Source of the DNA: Desulfurococcus mucosus DSM 2162
GTDB lineage: Archaea > Thermoproteota > Thermoprotei_A > Sulfolobales > Desulfurococcaceae
Assembly: GCF_000186365.1 (NCBI RefSeq)
Contig: NC_014961.1
Coordinates: 930,001 to 994,000 of the forward strand
Direction: 5' to 3'
Length of the DNA: 64,000 nucleotides
A program made the translations under genes and the position numbers. Within the stretch, counting starts at the first letter, position 1. Each line of letters begins with the position of its first letter. Below are positions 16,921 through 24,960 of this stretch, piece by piece. Below the pieces are notes generated by a model. It saw nothing but the letters and a program-made list of their open reading frames with translations. It had not been told where the DNA came from and ran no database searches.

Positions 16921-17862
16921 ATGAGGCCCTTTATATCGTTTTTCTACGGGGTGCACCCTAGTAGATGCCACGGCCCTGTTGTAAACATAGATGTCCTCCT
17001 GCCGCCTAGGAAATGCCCCTTAAACTGCTTCCACTGTCCACTGCCTGGAGACGGCAATGTACCCCGGACATATGTGACCAAAATAGATGTCAACCACCTT
17101 AAGGCTGCCCTGGAGGAGTATTCTGAGGTCTTCGAGAGAATTAAAAAGGTGAGGCTATGGGGTTTCGGGGACCCCTTACTGATCGAGAACCTCCCCGATG
17201 TCGCCAAGGTGATCAAAGGCTTCATGACTGACGGAGCGTTGATCGTGCACTCAAGTGGCGTAACGCTTTCAAGAGCCATGAAAACTCATCTAGTCGAGAT
17301 GGTTGACGAGATCTCAGTGCCTTTCCCATGGTGTAGTGGGGGAAAAGCCTTGGAAGCGTCGAGCACGTTCTCCTTGAATGGATTAATCAACCTGCTACGC
17401 CTCTTCCCGGAAAGAGATAAGTTAATCCTGGAGATAGTGGCTGCGAGAAGGGGTTCCATAGTGTACCCGGACCCCATGCTGCTACATGAGTTATCCTCCT
17501 GCTTATCTAAGACGGGTGTCGAGAGGATACGTGTTAAAACCCTCACACGGCCTCCCTTCAACGAGGAATACAAGCCTGTACCCTCATCCATCCTGAACAC
17601 TATTACAAGGCACTTGATAGAGGAGGGCTTCCAAGTCGTGACATGCACCCAGCAGCCTCAACCCGTTAAAGGAATTAGACTACGTGGTCTACAAGGCGTG
17701 ATATACAACCATGTGCTGAGGGAGCCTCTCTCAACAAGCGAGGTTCTCACGGCTTACGGGGACAACGGGTTGATAGCTGTGGATAATATAGTTGAGAAGC
17801 AGTGGGCTGTTAAAGTAGTATGGGAGAACACTGTTTACTACAGGGGCAGGATCCTTTACTAG
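16921..17862 (+). CDS. Radical SAM protein of unknown substrate
   Basis: The 313-residue protein has the cluster motif CPLNCFHCP (CxxxCxxC) near residue 37 and the SAM-binding GFGDPLL near residue 82. The C-terminal 80 residues form a small alpha/beta, winged-helix-like extension ending in VYYRGRILY. It is close to the COG0731-like group but lacks features that would assign it to wybutosine synthesis. It starts 14 nt after pheS and may be co-transcribed with it, which hints at RNA modification (inference). Confidence 0.75.
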   Translation: MRPFISFFYGVHPSRCHGPVVNIDVLLPPRKCPLNCFHCPLPGDGNVPRTYVTKIDVNHLKAALEEYSEVFERIKKVRLWGFGDPLLIENLPDVAKVIKGFMTDGALIVHSSGVTLSRAMKTHLVEMVDEISVPFPWCSGGKALEASSTFSLNGLINLLRLFPERDKLILEIVAARRGSIVYPDPMLLHELSSCLSKTGVERIRVKTLTRPPFNEEYKPVPSSILNTITRHLIEEGFQVVTCTQQPQPVKGIRLRGLQGVIYNHVLREPLSTSEVLTAYGDNGLIAVDNIVEKQWAVKVVWENTVYYRGRILY

Positions 17863-17865
17863 GCT

Positions 17866-18068
17866 GACCTCCTCCCCGCCCTAAAGGGTGGGGGTTCACT
17901 GTTCCCCCGCATCTATTCGGGTTCACATCCATCATCCATGGGATAGTCGTGGTGGCCGGAAATCCTCCATTTCTACGAGGAACGGGGCTAATCCTGAACG
18001 TGGCACTCGGGATTGGGAGACCCCGCCTTAAGAGACTGGGCTTTTCAGTTGCAAGCACTGATGCTGCC
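17866..18068 (-). mobile_element. Probable remnant of an IS200/IS605-type (TnpB) element end
   Basis: This 200-nt gap reads on the minus strand as a short open segment ending in NPHPLGRGGG, then a hairpin (CACCCTTTAGGGCGGGG) followed by AGGAGGTCAG. Archaeal TnpB genes commonly end in such a hairpin, which is the right end of the element. No TnpB catalytic or zinc-ribbon part remains, so only a scar is proposed. A similar hairpin lies at 770-795. Confidence 0.4.
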
Positions 18069-18968
18069 TCATCCACTCCATAGATATATTACTGGTTTAC
18101 CCCGGTAGAGGCGGGAGCCGAGTGCTGCTGCAACCGGGTTGCATTTAGGCGTCAGAATGAATAACACTGGTTTACCGATCCCTGCTTCATAAAGGTACTC
18201 GAAGTGCGCCATCCCCTTAGCAATGATTAAATCAACGGAGCCCAGCAGCCTCCGGAAGTCTTCACTCGTCTTCTCTAAGTGTATGGAGGAGCAGACGCCC
18301 CTGCAACCCGGTGTTATAACCATGTCGAACGCCTTGTCTAAGCCTGATGCAAGCAGGTCGCTGAGTGTCACATCGTTCTGGAAGCCGGGCTCGTCCTTTG
18401 CAACCCCTATAACCATGCTCCCCTTCCCACGCATGTATTCGGCTAGCAGTGAGTCGTAGACTGCTTCACCTGCATTATCTAGGAGGAAGAGCACTCTGAG
18501 ACCTCTCCTCTCCACCAGCTCGTAGAGCCTGTGGCTGTCGTCTATGGCTGGCTCAGCCTTCTCAACCATGCTTGGCTCTATGTGTTCCTCGAACACGTGT
18601 TCTGCAACACCGTAATCTATCAGGTTGCCTAATGCGGAGAGTTTTAGCAAGTAGTGGAGTCTCTCGTAGTCCCCGAGTCTCTCAGCGTGCTTCCTGTGCA
18701 CCTCCACATTTGACAAGGCTATCCTCATGCTCCTCGCCTTTATCAACCTGTAGTAGTCAACTATATCCGGGGCCTCGGCGACGAGATCCTCGAAGACTCG
18801 TGATGCAAGCATTGAGAGCTCCGTTGACTCCAACGTGAACTCGTCTACGAGTTTTACGAGGAGTTTCTTGGCTAGGGCAACCTTTGCAGTGGGACTGAGC
18901 GTCGAGTACTCTATCTCCCTAAGCCTCGTTGTGAGTATACATCTAAGGCATTCTGGCTGGGGCTTCAA
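18069..18968 (-). CDS. DUF89 / ARMT1-like damage-control phosphatase
   Basis: The 299-residue DUF89 protein has the N-terminal CxxC (PECLRC) that marks the small prokaryotic subgroup. The metal-site motif FLLDNAGEAVYD is near residue 152, and KDEPGFQNDVT and KGMAHFEYL follow. Family members are metal-dependent phosphatases that remove damaged or overreduced phosphometabolites; the substrate here is unknown. It has its own promoter, divergent from the molybdenum operon. Confidence 0.85.
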   Translation of the reverse strand: MKPQPECLRCILTTRLREIEYSTLSPTAKVALAKKLLVKLVDEFTLESTELSMLASRVFEDLVAEAPDIVDYYRLIKARSMRIALSNVEVHRKHAERLGDYERLHYLLKLSALGNLIDYGVAEHVFEEHIEPSMVEKAEPAIDDSHRLYELVERRGLRVLFLLDNAGEAVYDSLLAEYMRGKGSMVIGVAKDEPGFQNDVTLSDLLASGLDKAFDMVITPGCRGVCSSIHLEKTSEDFRRLLGSVDLIIAKGMAHFEYLYEAGIGKPVLFILTPKCNPVAAALGSRLYRGKPVIYLWSG

Positions 18969-19047
18969 CCCGCATCACTAGTCTGTTCTTTGCTCTATGG
19001 TTTAAGGCTTATCTGGCTGTTAATGTTTTTGTCCATTAATTTATGGA

Positions 19048-19060
19048 CGAAAATATATTA
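19048..19060 (+). promoter_or_regulatory. TATA box of the molybdenum operon
   Basis: GAAAATATATTAT lies about 55 bp upstream of the MoeA-like gene's ATG (19107). With a start site about 26 bp downstream, the mRNA would carry a leader of roughly 25-30 nt containing a purine-rich GAGCGGGGA. Confidence 0.45.
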
Positions 19061-19106
19061 TCCTCGACATAGTAGTCCAATAACCAATAAGCATGGCGAG
19101 CGGGGA

Positions 19107-20114
19107 ATGACGCCCGTGAAGCTCGTAAGGGTGGAAGACGCCGTTGGGAAAAAACTCGCATACGATTACTCAGCCGTGACACTCGACTTCAAGTCTGCCG
19201 TGAAGAAACGGGGGGAGACCGTTACACCCGGAGATGTCGAGCTGTTGAAGAACCATGGTCACTACTATGTATACATAGAGGATGATGAAGGAGTAGGATA
19301 CGGTCTACACGAGGAGGAAGCAGTAGTCAAGCTGGCCGAGCTGATTTCAGGAGGCAACATCAGAGTGGAGAAGGCACCTGAAGGTAAAGCATTACTCAAG
19401 TCAACTGTAAACGGGTTGCTAATCGTGGATTCAGCCGGATTGAAAAAGATTAACTCAACCGGGGTTTACGCAGTGATAACTAGACGGGGCGGCACCTATG
19501 TCAGGCAGGGTGAACTAGTAGCGATGGTCGACTTAATACCCCTCAGTGTCCCTGTGGATTACCCGTTACACGTGTTCAACGACCTACTTGGTTCCCGGAA
19601 GATAATCCATGTCTATGAAAGCAAGCACCCCAGGGTTGGCTTGGTGATCACGGGCACTGAGATAGTGGATGGGAGGAAGAGGGATCTCGCTACACCCGTT
19701 ATCGTTGAGAAGCTGAGGCTCTATGAGCTGCAACAGGGGACGCTAGTGTATGCTAGGGATGATGAAAAAGAGATCTCGGAGGCCATTAAGACGCTACTCA
19801 TGGATCACGATGCAGTGGTGGTAGCGGGGGGAATGAGCATTGATCCAACGGATAGAACACCGATAGCAATAGCAGCTGTGGCCGACGAGGTTGTAGCCTA
19901 CGGGGTACCGGTGAAGCCTACCACTATGAGTATGATTGCCTACAGGGAGGGGAAGCCCATAGTAGGGGTGTCAAGCGGGGTAATATACTTCCCCGACTAC
20001 AACGTACTGGATATAGTGCTTCCATGGGTGTCGGCAGGCGTTAAGATCCCGCGTGACTACATAGTCTCCCTTGGCGAGGGGGGTTTAACCGAGTATTTTC
20101 TGAAGAGGAGGTGA
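19107..20114 (+). CDS. MoeA/MogA-like molybdopterin-binding protein
   Basis: The 335-residue product starts at ATG 19107. The in-frame sequence upstream is AT-rich promoter DNA and is unlikely to be translated. The C-terminal part has the MoCF_biosynth (MoeA/MogA) core: VGLVITGTEIVDGRKRDLAT near residue 182 and VVVAGGMSIDPTDRTP near residue 238. It is shorter than standard MoeA, and its N-terminal part is divergent. It probably senses or inserts Mo or W into the pterin, and it leads the metal-uptake and cofactor operon. Confidence 0.75.
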   Translation: MTPVKLVRVEDAVGKKLAYDYSAVTLDFKSAVKKRGETVTPGDVELLKNHGHYYVYIEDDEGVGYGLHEEEAVVKLAELISGGNIRVEKAPEGKALLKSTVNGLLIVDSAGLKKINSTGVYAVITRRGGTYVRQGELVAMVDLIPLSVPVDYPLHVFNDLLGSRKIIHVYESKHPRVGLVITGTEIVDGRKRDLATPVIVEKLRLYELQQGTLVYARDDEKEISEAIKTLLMDHDAVVVAGGMSIDPTDRTPIAIAAVADEVVAYGVPVKPTTMSMIAYREGKPIVGVSSGVIYFPDYNVLDIVLPWVSAGVKIPRDYIVSLGEGGLTEYFLKRR

Positions 20115-20119
20115 TATTG

Positions 20120-21001
20120 ATGAAGCCCGTCTACAAGACCGTATTAATCTTAACCCTTATACTCGTCTCCGCTACAGCTTCATGGATACTCTACCAGCAC
20201 TATGTTGGAAGTGAAACTGAGAGCGTGACCCTGCTGGTTTACACGCCTCCATCAATACAACCCTTGCTCGAGGAGGCCGCGAGAAGCTACATGCAGGCTA
20301 ATCCACGTGTAAAGATCAACATAGTGGGCGGCGCCACTGGAACCCTACTCAACAAGATCTCCCTAACCGGTGAGGGAGACATCTTCATAACGGCTGACCA
20401 CGAGTACATGGTTAACGCGTCGAGGAAGGGGTTAGTCCGCAACGAGACGATTAGAGTCGTATCTTTCCTAGTGATAGCGTTGATAACCCCTAAAGGGAAC
20501 CCGGCGAACATCACCGGGCTACAGGACTTGGTCTCCAAGAACATTAAGAAAGGGATAGGTATAGCTAATCCACAGGTCGCACCATTCGGCAGGATGGCTG
20601 TAGCACTACTCCAGAAGAACGGCATCTATGAGAAGGTGAAGGATAAACTAGTGGTCTACGGGGATGTAGGGCAGACGGCTATGCAGGTTGCACTCGGCTC
20701 GGTTGACGTCGCAGTACTCCCCCATATTGTTTATTACTGGTATAGGAATGATACCAGTATTATCTGGCTGAATTCATCCCAGCTGCCGAAGGTGAGCTGT
20801 CAAATGGTAGCAGTGTTGAACACCACTAAGAACTACGCTGAAGCAGTGAGGTTCGAGGAGTTCCTCGTGGAATACGCGAGGACCAGTAGCTATGCATCCG
20901 AGAATGGTTATGTGGGAAGCATTGATAAAATACCGGTTTACACCCCGTACAGTGTTGGAGAACTATCATTCGAAGACATCTGCATGGAGGCCGGCAGATG
21001 A
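20120..21001 (+). CDS. Molybdate/tungstate ABC transporter substrate-binding protein
   Basis: The product has 293 residues from ATG 20120, preceded by GGAGGTGAT with ideal spacing (GTG 20111 less likely). An N-terminal hydrophobic anchor covers about residues 5-25. The ModA-like fold follows: GGATGTLLNKI near residue 72, GDIFITADHEYM, then GIANPQVAPFGRMAV and GDVGQTAMQVALGSVDVAVL. It binds oxyanions outside the membrane. Context with the moa genes points to molybdate or tungstate. Confidence 0.85.
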   Translation: MKPVYKTVLILTLILVSATASWILYQHYVGSETESVTLLVYTPPSIQPLLEEAARSYMQANPRVKINIVGGATGTLLNKISLTGEGDIFITADHEYMVNASRKGLVRNETIRVVSFLVIALITPKGNPANITGLQDLVSKNIKKGIGIANPQVAPFGRMAVALLQKNGIYEKVKDKLVVYGDVGQTAMQVALGSVDVAVLPHIVYYWYRNDTSIIWLNSSQLPKVSCQMVAVLNTTKNYAEAVRFEEFLVEYARTSSYASENGYVGSIDKIPVYTPYSVGELSFEDICMEAGR

Positions 21002-21765
21002 GGCTACTAGCCATACTACTAGGGTTCCTCGTCGCACTAGATGTGATTGTTTTAGCAACCCCGATATACTTATCGTTAACAGTCGGGTTAAGCCTGCCCG
21101 GACACCTGGTGAACGCCTTCTACTCATCCCTGATCCTCTCGCTTACATCCTCCCTTGTCTCATCCCTTCTAGCGCTCTCCATATCCATACCCGTCGGCTA
21201 CTATGTATCTAGGAGGGTTACCAGGAGAGGCCTGCTACTCCCCATCGTGATGCTTCCCTCATCGGTTTCACCGGCGGCGATAGGGCTAGCACTCCTAGTG
21301 TTCTTCGTTAAAAACCCCTTGGGGTCAGTGGTCAACAGTATGTTCAACATAGTTAATGATCCAAAGGGGATAGTTGTCGCACAGTTCTTCATAGGGGTAC
21401 CCATAGGTGTAAGCTACTTCACAGCACTCTTCTCAAGCATTCCAAGAAGCTACGAGGATGCTGCTTTAACCATGGGGTTCACTCACACCGAGTATCTCTA
21501 CAGCATCCTGCTTCCGATGAATTACAGGGAGATCCTCATAGGTTTCATACTTGTCTTCACACGTGTCCTAGGGGATTTTGGAGCATCCTATGTGATAGGG
21601 GGAGGTATACTGGGCAAGACAGTTACGCTCCCAATATTCCTCTTCCTGGTCAGCCAGTTCGGAGAAATAAGTATACTTGTGGTAGTGCTCTCAATATACA
21701 TGCTCTCAGTGTTAGCGTTGATCACACTTGTGCATCAGGCCGAGAACGTGGGGAGGAAGGTGTGA
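20998..21765 (+). CDS. Molybdate/tungstate ABC transporter permease
   Basis: The 255-residue protein has five to six membrane spans. The ATG overlaps the TGA of the binding protein gene (ATGA). The coupling motif region SYEDAALTMGFTHTEYLYSI (about residue 150) is typical of ModB/WtpB permeases. It forms the homodimeric channel with the next gene's ATPase. Confidence 0.88.
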   Translation: MRLLAILLGFLVALDVIVLATPIYLSLTVGLSLPGHLVNAFYSSLILSLTSSLVSSLLALSISIPVGYYVSRRVTRRGLLLPIVMLPSSVSPAAIGLALLVFFVKNPLGSVVNSMFNIVNDPKGIVVAQFFIGVPIGVSYFTALFSSIPRSYEDAALTMGFTHTEYLYSILLPMNYREILIGFILVFTRVLGDFGASYVIGGGILGKTVTLPIFLFLVSQFGEISILVVVLSIYMLSVLALITLVHQAENVGRKV

Positions 21766-22896
21766 ATGCTGGAGGTCCACGGGTTAAGCAAGAGCTTCGA
21801 TGGGAGAGCAGTTAACAGGGATGTATCGTTCAGGGCTGAAAAAGGGGAAATAGTGGTTGTAGTGGGCCCCAATGCGTCCGGTAAAACAACACTCCTGAAG
21901 TCCATAGCAGGCCTCGTGGAGCCCGATCATGGTGTAATATTGGTCAACGGCGATCTGGTGTATGAGAAGAAGCCCGGCATGAGGAAGGCTAGGGTTAACA
22001 AGCCACCCTACGAGAGAAACATAGGGTTCGTGCCCACTGAGCACTCCCTCTACCCGCATCTAACATTAAGGGGAAACCTCGAGCTACCCTTGAGGAAGCG
22101 GGGATGGAGCAGGGGCGATATAGATAGGAGGATTAGGGAGCTACTTGAAGTAATGGGTTTAGAAGAATACGGGGACATGTATCCAGGCCAGTTAAGCAAC
22201 GGGTTGAAGCAGAAGGCCTCTATAGCGCGGGCGCTCTCATATAATCCACCACTACTCTTGCTTGACGAGCCTTTCTCAGCTATAGACCCGGTGACAAGAG
22301 AGAAGCTGAGAGAGGAGTTCCTAGGCCTCTTCCGTAAACTAGGTGTAACCGTGGTTATGACTACACACCTACTGGAGGACATCGTGTTTTTCAGGGACCA
22401 TGTTCTCGCATTGGTCAACGGCAGAGTAGTCTACAACGGGGAGCTGGTTGAAGAGAGGATCGTGTCAAGCCCCTACATGTTGGAGATGATGGGCTTCATA
22501 TCCATACCGGTCACCGTGAAGAAATGTATTGGAGTCGATGAGGCCGTGGTGGCAGCCGGTAGCGGAGAGATAAAGGTGAGATTCAACCCGCGGGGAAGCA
22601 TCTGTAGTGACGGCGGGAAAGCCCTCCTCGTTGTAAACCCAGGCTTCCTGGGCATTGAGCCACCTGTCAACGGAGATGCACCAGTGCTTCTCGAAGCAGT
22701 CCTCAACAGTGTAGTAGACGAGTTAACGGGCTTGAAGCTCGACGTGGAGATAGAGGGGAAGGCAACCCGGCTCCCCATCAATGAGTCTGAGTGGATGAGG
22801 ATACAGGGTGTGGTGAAGGACGGGAAGATCCCTCTCTACGTGAGCAGCGAGCACGTGTATCTGGTTAGCCGGGAGGGCGAGCACGGTGCTGGTTGA
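21766..22896 (+). CDS. Molybdate/tungstate ABC transporter ATPase
   Basis: The 376-residue protein starts directly after the permease stop. Motifs are Walker A GPNASGKTTL near residue 36, Walker B LLLLDEPFSAIDP, and a divergent signature (LSNGLKQ instead of LSGGQ/LSGGM). Residues from about 235 form a C-terminal regulatory domain (NPGFLGIEPP, then LEAVLNSVVDELTGLKLDVE), probably MOP/TOBE-like and oxyanion-sensing. The end overlaps moaA by 11 nt. Confidence 0.88.
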   Translation: MLEVHGLSKSFDGRAVNRDVSFRAEKGEIVVVVGPNASGKTTLLKSIAGLVEPDHGVILVNGDLVYEKKPGMRKARVNKPPYERNIGFVPTEHSLYPHLTLRGNLELPLRKRGWSRGDIDRRIRELLEVMGLEEYGDMYPGQLSNGLKQKASIARALSYNPPLLLLDEPFSAIDPVTREKLREEFLGLFRKLGVTVVMTTHLLEDIVFFRDHVLALVNGRVVYNGELVEERIVSSPYMLEMMGFISIPVTVKKCIGVDEAVVAAGSGEIKVRFNPRGSICSDGGKALLVVNPGFLGIEPPVNGDAPVLLEAVLNSVVDELTGLKLDVEIEGKATRLPINESEWMRIQGVVKDGKIPLYVSSEHVYLVSREGEHGAG

Positions 22897-23818
22897 CAGA
22901 TTCGGTAGGAGGGTTGACAGCTTCAGGATAGCTGTGACCTCTAGGTGTAATTATCAATGCATATTCTGCCACAGGGAGGGGATGACCGGTGGCCTACGCA
23001 GTGAAGCATTGAGCGCCGGCGACTATGGTTTCCTCGCCGAGGTCTCAGTGAAGCTTGGTATCACGTCTTTCAAGCTGACCGGGGGAGAACCCCTGGTGCG
23101 CGACGACATAGTGGATGTAGTGAGGGAGATCGCGTCTCATACAAGGGATGTATCTATGACCACTAATGGAAGCCTCTTACCCGGTAGAGCGGGACGGCTC
23201 GCAGAAGCCGGGCTCAGCAGGCTCAACGTCAGCCTGCACTCATTGAACCACTCGGTCTACAGGTTTATCACGGGTGGTTCAACGATGCTTGAAAGGGTTC
23301 TCAAAGGCGTTGATGAAGCACTGGATCACGGGGTGAAGGTTAAATTAGACTTCGTCGTGATGAGGGCTAACCTGGGTGAGTTAAAGAGCATCATAGAGTA
23401 TGCATCGGGGAAGGGGCTGGATGTAAACATCATAGAGTTGATACCGTTGAACACCCCGCCGGAGGCCTACAGGGAGCAGTACACGCCCGTGGACCCCGTT
23501 GTCGAGTACCTTGAGGAAGCCTCTGTTGGCAAAACCGTGAGGGATTTCCAGAACCGGCCCAGGTATATTATGCCCAGCGGCATAGTGGTTGAAGTAGTCA
23601 GAGGGTACGGTAACCCAGCCCTGTGCGCTAGGTGCACGCGGCTCAGGCTGACCCCTGAGGGCTGGATCAAGACATGCCTATTCGTAGAGGAGCCCTTCGT
23701 CGATATTTCCAGTAAGCTTAAGAACAGGGATGAAGATGGAGTTGTAGAGGGGATACGGAGAGCCGTGTACCTGAGGGAGCCATTCTTCAAGCCCGGGGTG
23801 GATATCCGTGGACGTTAG
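22886..23818 (+). CDS. moaA: GTP 3',8-cyclase
   Basis: The 310-residue radical SAM enzyme catalyses the first step of molybdopterin synthesis, converting GTP to 3',8-cyclo-GTP. The N-terminal cluster motif is SRCNYQCIFCHREGM, followed by KLTGGEPLVRDDI. The second cluster near the C-terminus is NPALCARCTRLRLTPEGWIKTCLF (spacing C-x2-C-x13-C). The usual C-terminal GG is replaced by a DIRGR ending. It overlaps both neighbours, so it is part of the operon. Confidence 0.92.
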   Translation: MLVDRFGRRVDSFRIAVTSRCNYQCIFCHREGMTGGLRSEALSAGDYGFLAEVSVKLGITSFKLTGGEPLVRDDIVDVVREIASHTRDVSMTTNGSLLPGRAGRLAEAGLSRLNVSLHSLNHSVYRFITGGSTMLERVLKGVDEALDHGVKVKLDFVVMRANLGELKSIIEYASGKGLDVNIIELIPLNTPPEAYREQYTPVDPVVEYLEEASVGKTVRDFQNRPRYIMPSGIVVEVVRGYGNPALCARCTRLRLTPEGWIKTCLFVEEPFVDISSKLKNRDEDGVVEGIRRAVYLREPFFKPGVDIRGR

Positions 23819-24254
23819 AATGGTTGATGTAACAGGGAAGGATGAGGTCTACAGGGAGGCCACTGCAACAGGCTTCATAAGGCTCAAGCCGTCGACTATT
23901 GAGGCCGTCAGGAAGGGGCTTGTCGAGAAGGGCGACGTGCTAGCGGCTTCAACGATAGCAGCAATACTTGGAGTCAAGGAGACGCCGAGGGTCCTGCCGT
24001 TAACCCATAATATTCCCATAACTCATGTAAAAGTGGACTTCACTGTGCTCGATGAAGGCATCAGGGTCCACGTGACCGTTAAAACCACTGCTAAAACAGG
24101 GGTTGAGATGGAGGCGTTAATGGGTGTTGCCGCAGCATTGCTCAACATATGGGATATGGTTAAAAAGTATGAGAAAGATGAGAAGGGTCAGTACCCGGAT
24201 ACATTGATAACGGATGTAAGGGTTGTGGAGAAGAGGAAGGGGGATTATCAATGA
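23808..24254 (+). CDS. moaC: Cyclic pyranopterin monophosphate synthase
   Basis: The 148-residue MoaC converts the MoaA product to cyclic pyranopterin monophosphate. The family begins with the conserved MVDVTGK, here from ATG 23820 (GTG 23808 also possible), then RLKPSTIEAVRKG. The active-site stretch LPLTHNIPITHVKVDF is near residue 65, and VEMEALMGVAAALLNIWDMVKKYEKD at residues 104-130. It overlaps moaA and the next gene. Confidence 0.93.
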   Translation: MDVRMVDVTGKDEVYREATATGFIRLKPSTIEAVRKGLVEKGDVLAASTIAAILGVKETPRVLPLTHNIPITHVKVDFTVLDEGIRVHVTVKTTAKTGVEMEALMGVAAALLNIWDMVKKYEKDEKGQYPDTLITDVRVVEKRKGDYQ

Positions 24255-24487
24255 GGATCATTGTTAAGGCCTACTCTATATTCTCCGACTTCATAGGTGG
24301 CGAAGTCGAGATATCCCTCGACAGGGATATCACGGTTGGTGAACTCCTCGAGTATCTCAGGGGCTCCTACGGTATGCCACAGGAACCCAAGCCAGTGGTA
24401 CTGGTAAACGGGGAGATAACGGGGCTCGACAGGGTTCTGAGAAACGGTGACATCGTCTATATAGCGCCTCCCTTCTCTGGTGGGTGA
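24251..24487 (+). CDS. moaD: MoaD-type molybdopterin synthase sulfur carrier
   Basis: The 78-residue ubiquitin-fold protein ends in PPFSGG. The C-terminal Gly-Gly becomes a thiocarboxylate that donates sulfur to the pterin within molybdopterin synthase. The start overlaps moaC by 4 nt and the stop overlaps moaE, so the three genes are tightly coupled. Related ThiS/SAMP proteins share the fold, but position next to moaE supports MoaD. Confidence 0.9.
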   Translation: MRIIVKAYSIFSDFIGGEVEISLDRDITVGELLEYLRGSYGMPQEPKPVVLVNGEITGLDRVLRNGDIVYIAPPFSGG

Positions 24488-24960
24488 TAATGTGCCTCGT
24501 GGATGTCAGGCTCCTAGATAGTGGTGAGAATGTTTCATTAGACGGGATTCTGGAGAAGCTGCGGAGCCTGGCTAAGGGGAAGGGGGCGGGTGCCTTCTCA
24601 GCGTTCATCGGCCTTGTTAAAGGAAGTGTTAACGGCGTGGTCGTCGATGAACTAGTGTACACAGCGATAAATGACGTAGCCCTCAGGAAGCTTGAGGAGA
24701 TAGCTAGGGATATATGTGTGAAGTACTCGCTGGACGCTATAGCTATATATCATAGGCTCGGCGCCCTTAAACCCGGTGACACCACGATATATATTGTTGC
24801 ATTAGGGGTTAGCAGGAGGAACACTAATCCAGCTGTATCCGAGGCCCTTGAGAGAGTGAAGAAGGAGACGCCTATATTCAAGCTGGAGAAAAGGAGTGAT
24901 GGAGAATACTGGGTTGTCGGCGACGGCGTGAGATATAGGAGGGCGAGCCGCGGCAGCTAG
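24484..24960 (+). CDS. moaE: Molybdopterin synthase catalytic subunit
   Basis: The 158-residue MoaE pairs with MoaD to put two sulfurs into cyclic pyranopterin monophosphate. Landmarks are AGAFSAFIGLVKGSVNG near residue 33, the LEEIARDI helix, YHRLGALKPGDTTIYIVA near residue 88 and the C-terminal PIFKLEKRSDGEYWV with the catalytic lysines. The start is GTG 24484, or ATG 24490. Its TAG shares CTAG with the stop of the convergent oxidase gene. Confidence 0.92.
   Translation: MIMCLVDVRLLDSGENVSLDGILEKLRSLAKGKGAGAFSAFIGLVKGSVNGVVVDELVYTAINDVALRKLEEIARDICVKYSLDAIAIYHRLGALKPGDTTIYIVALGVSRRNTNPAVSEALERVKKETPIFKLEKRSDGEYWVVGDGVRYRRASRGS

Noticed and set aside
18990-19106. N-terminal 39-residue extension of the MoeA-like protein
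   Set aside because: This stretch holds the AT-rich promoter and its translation is unlike MoeA; ATG 19107 is a better start.
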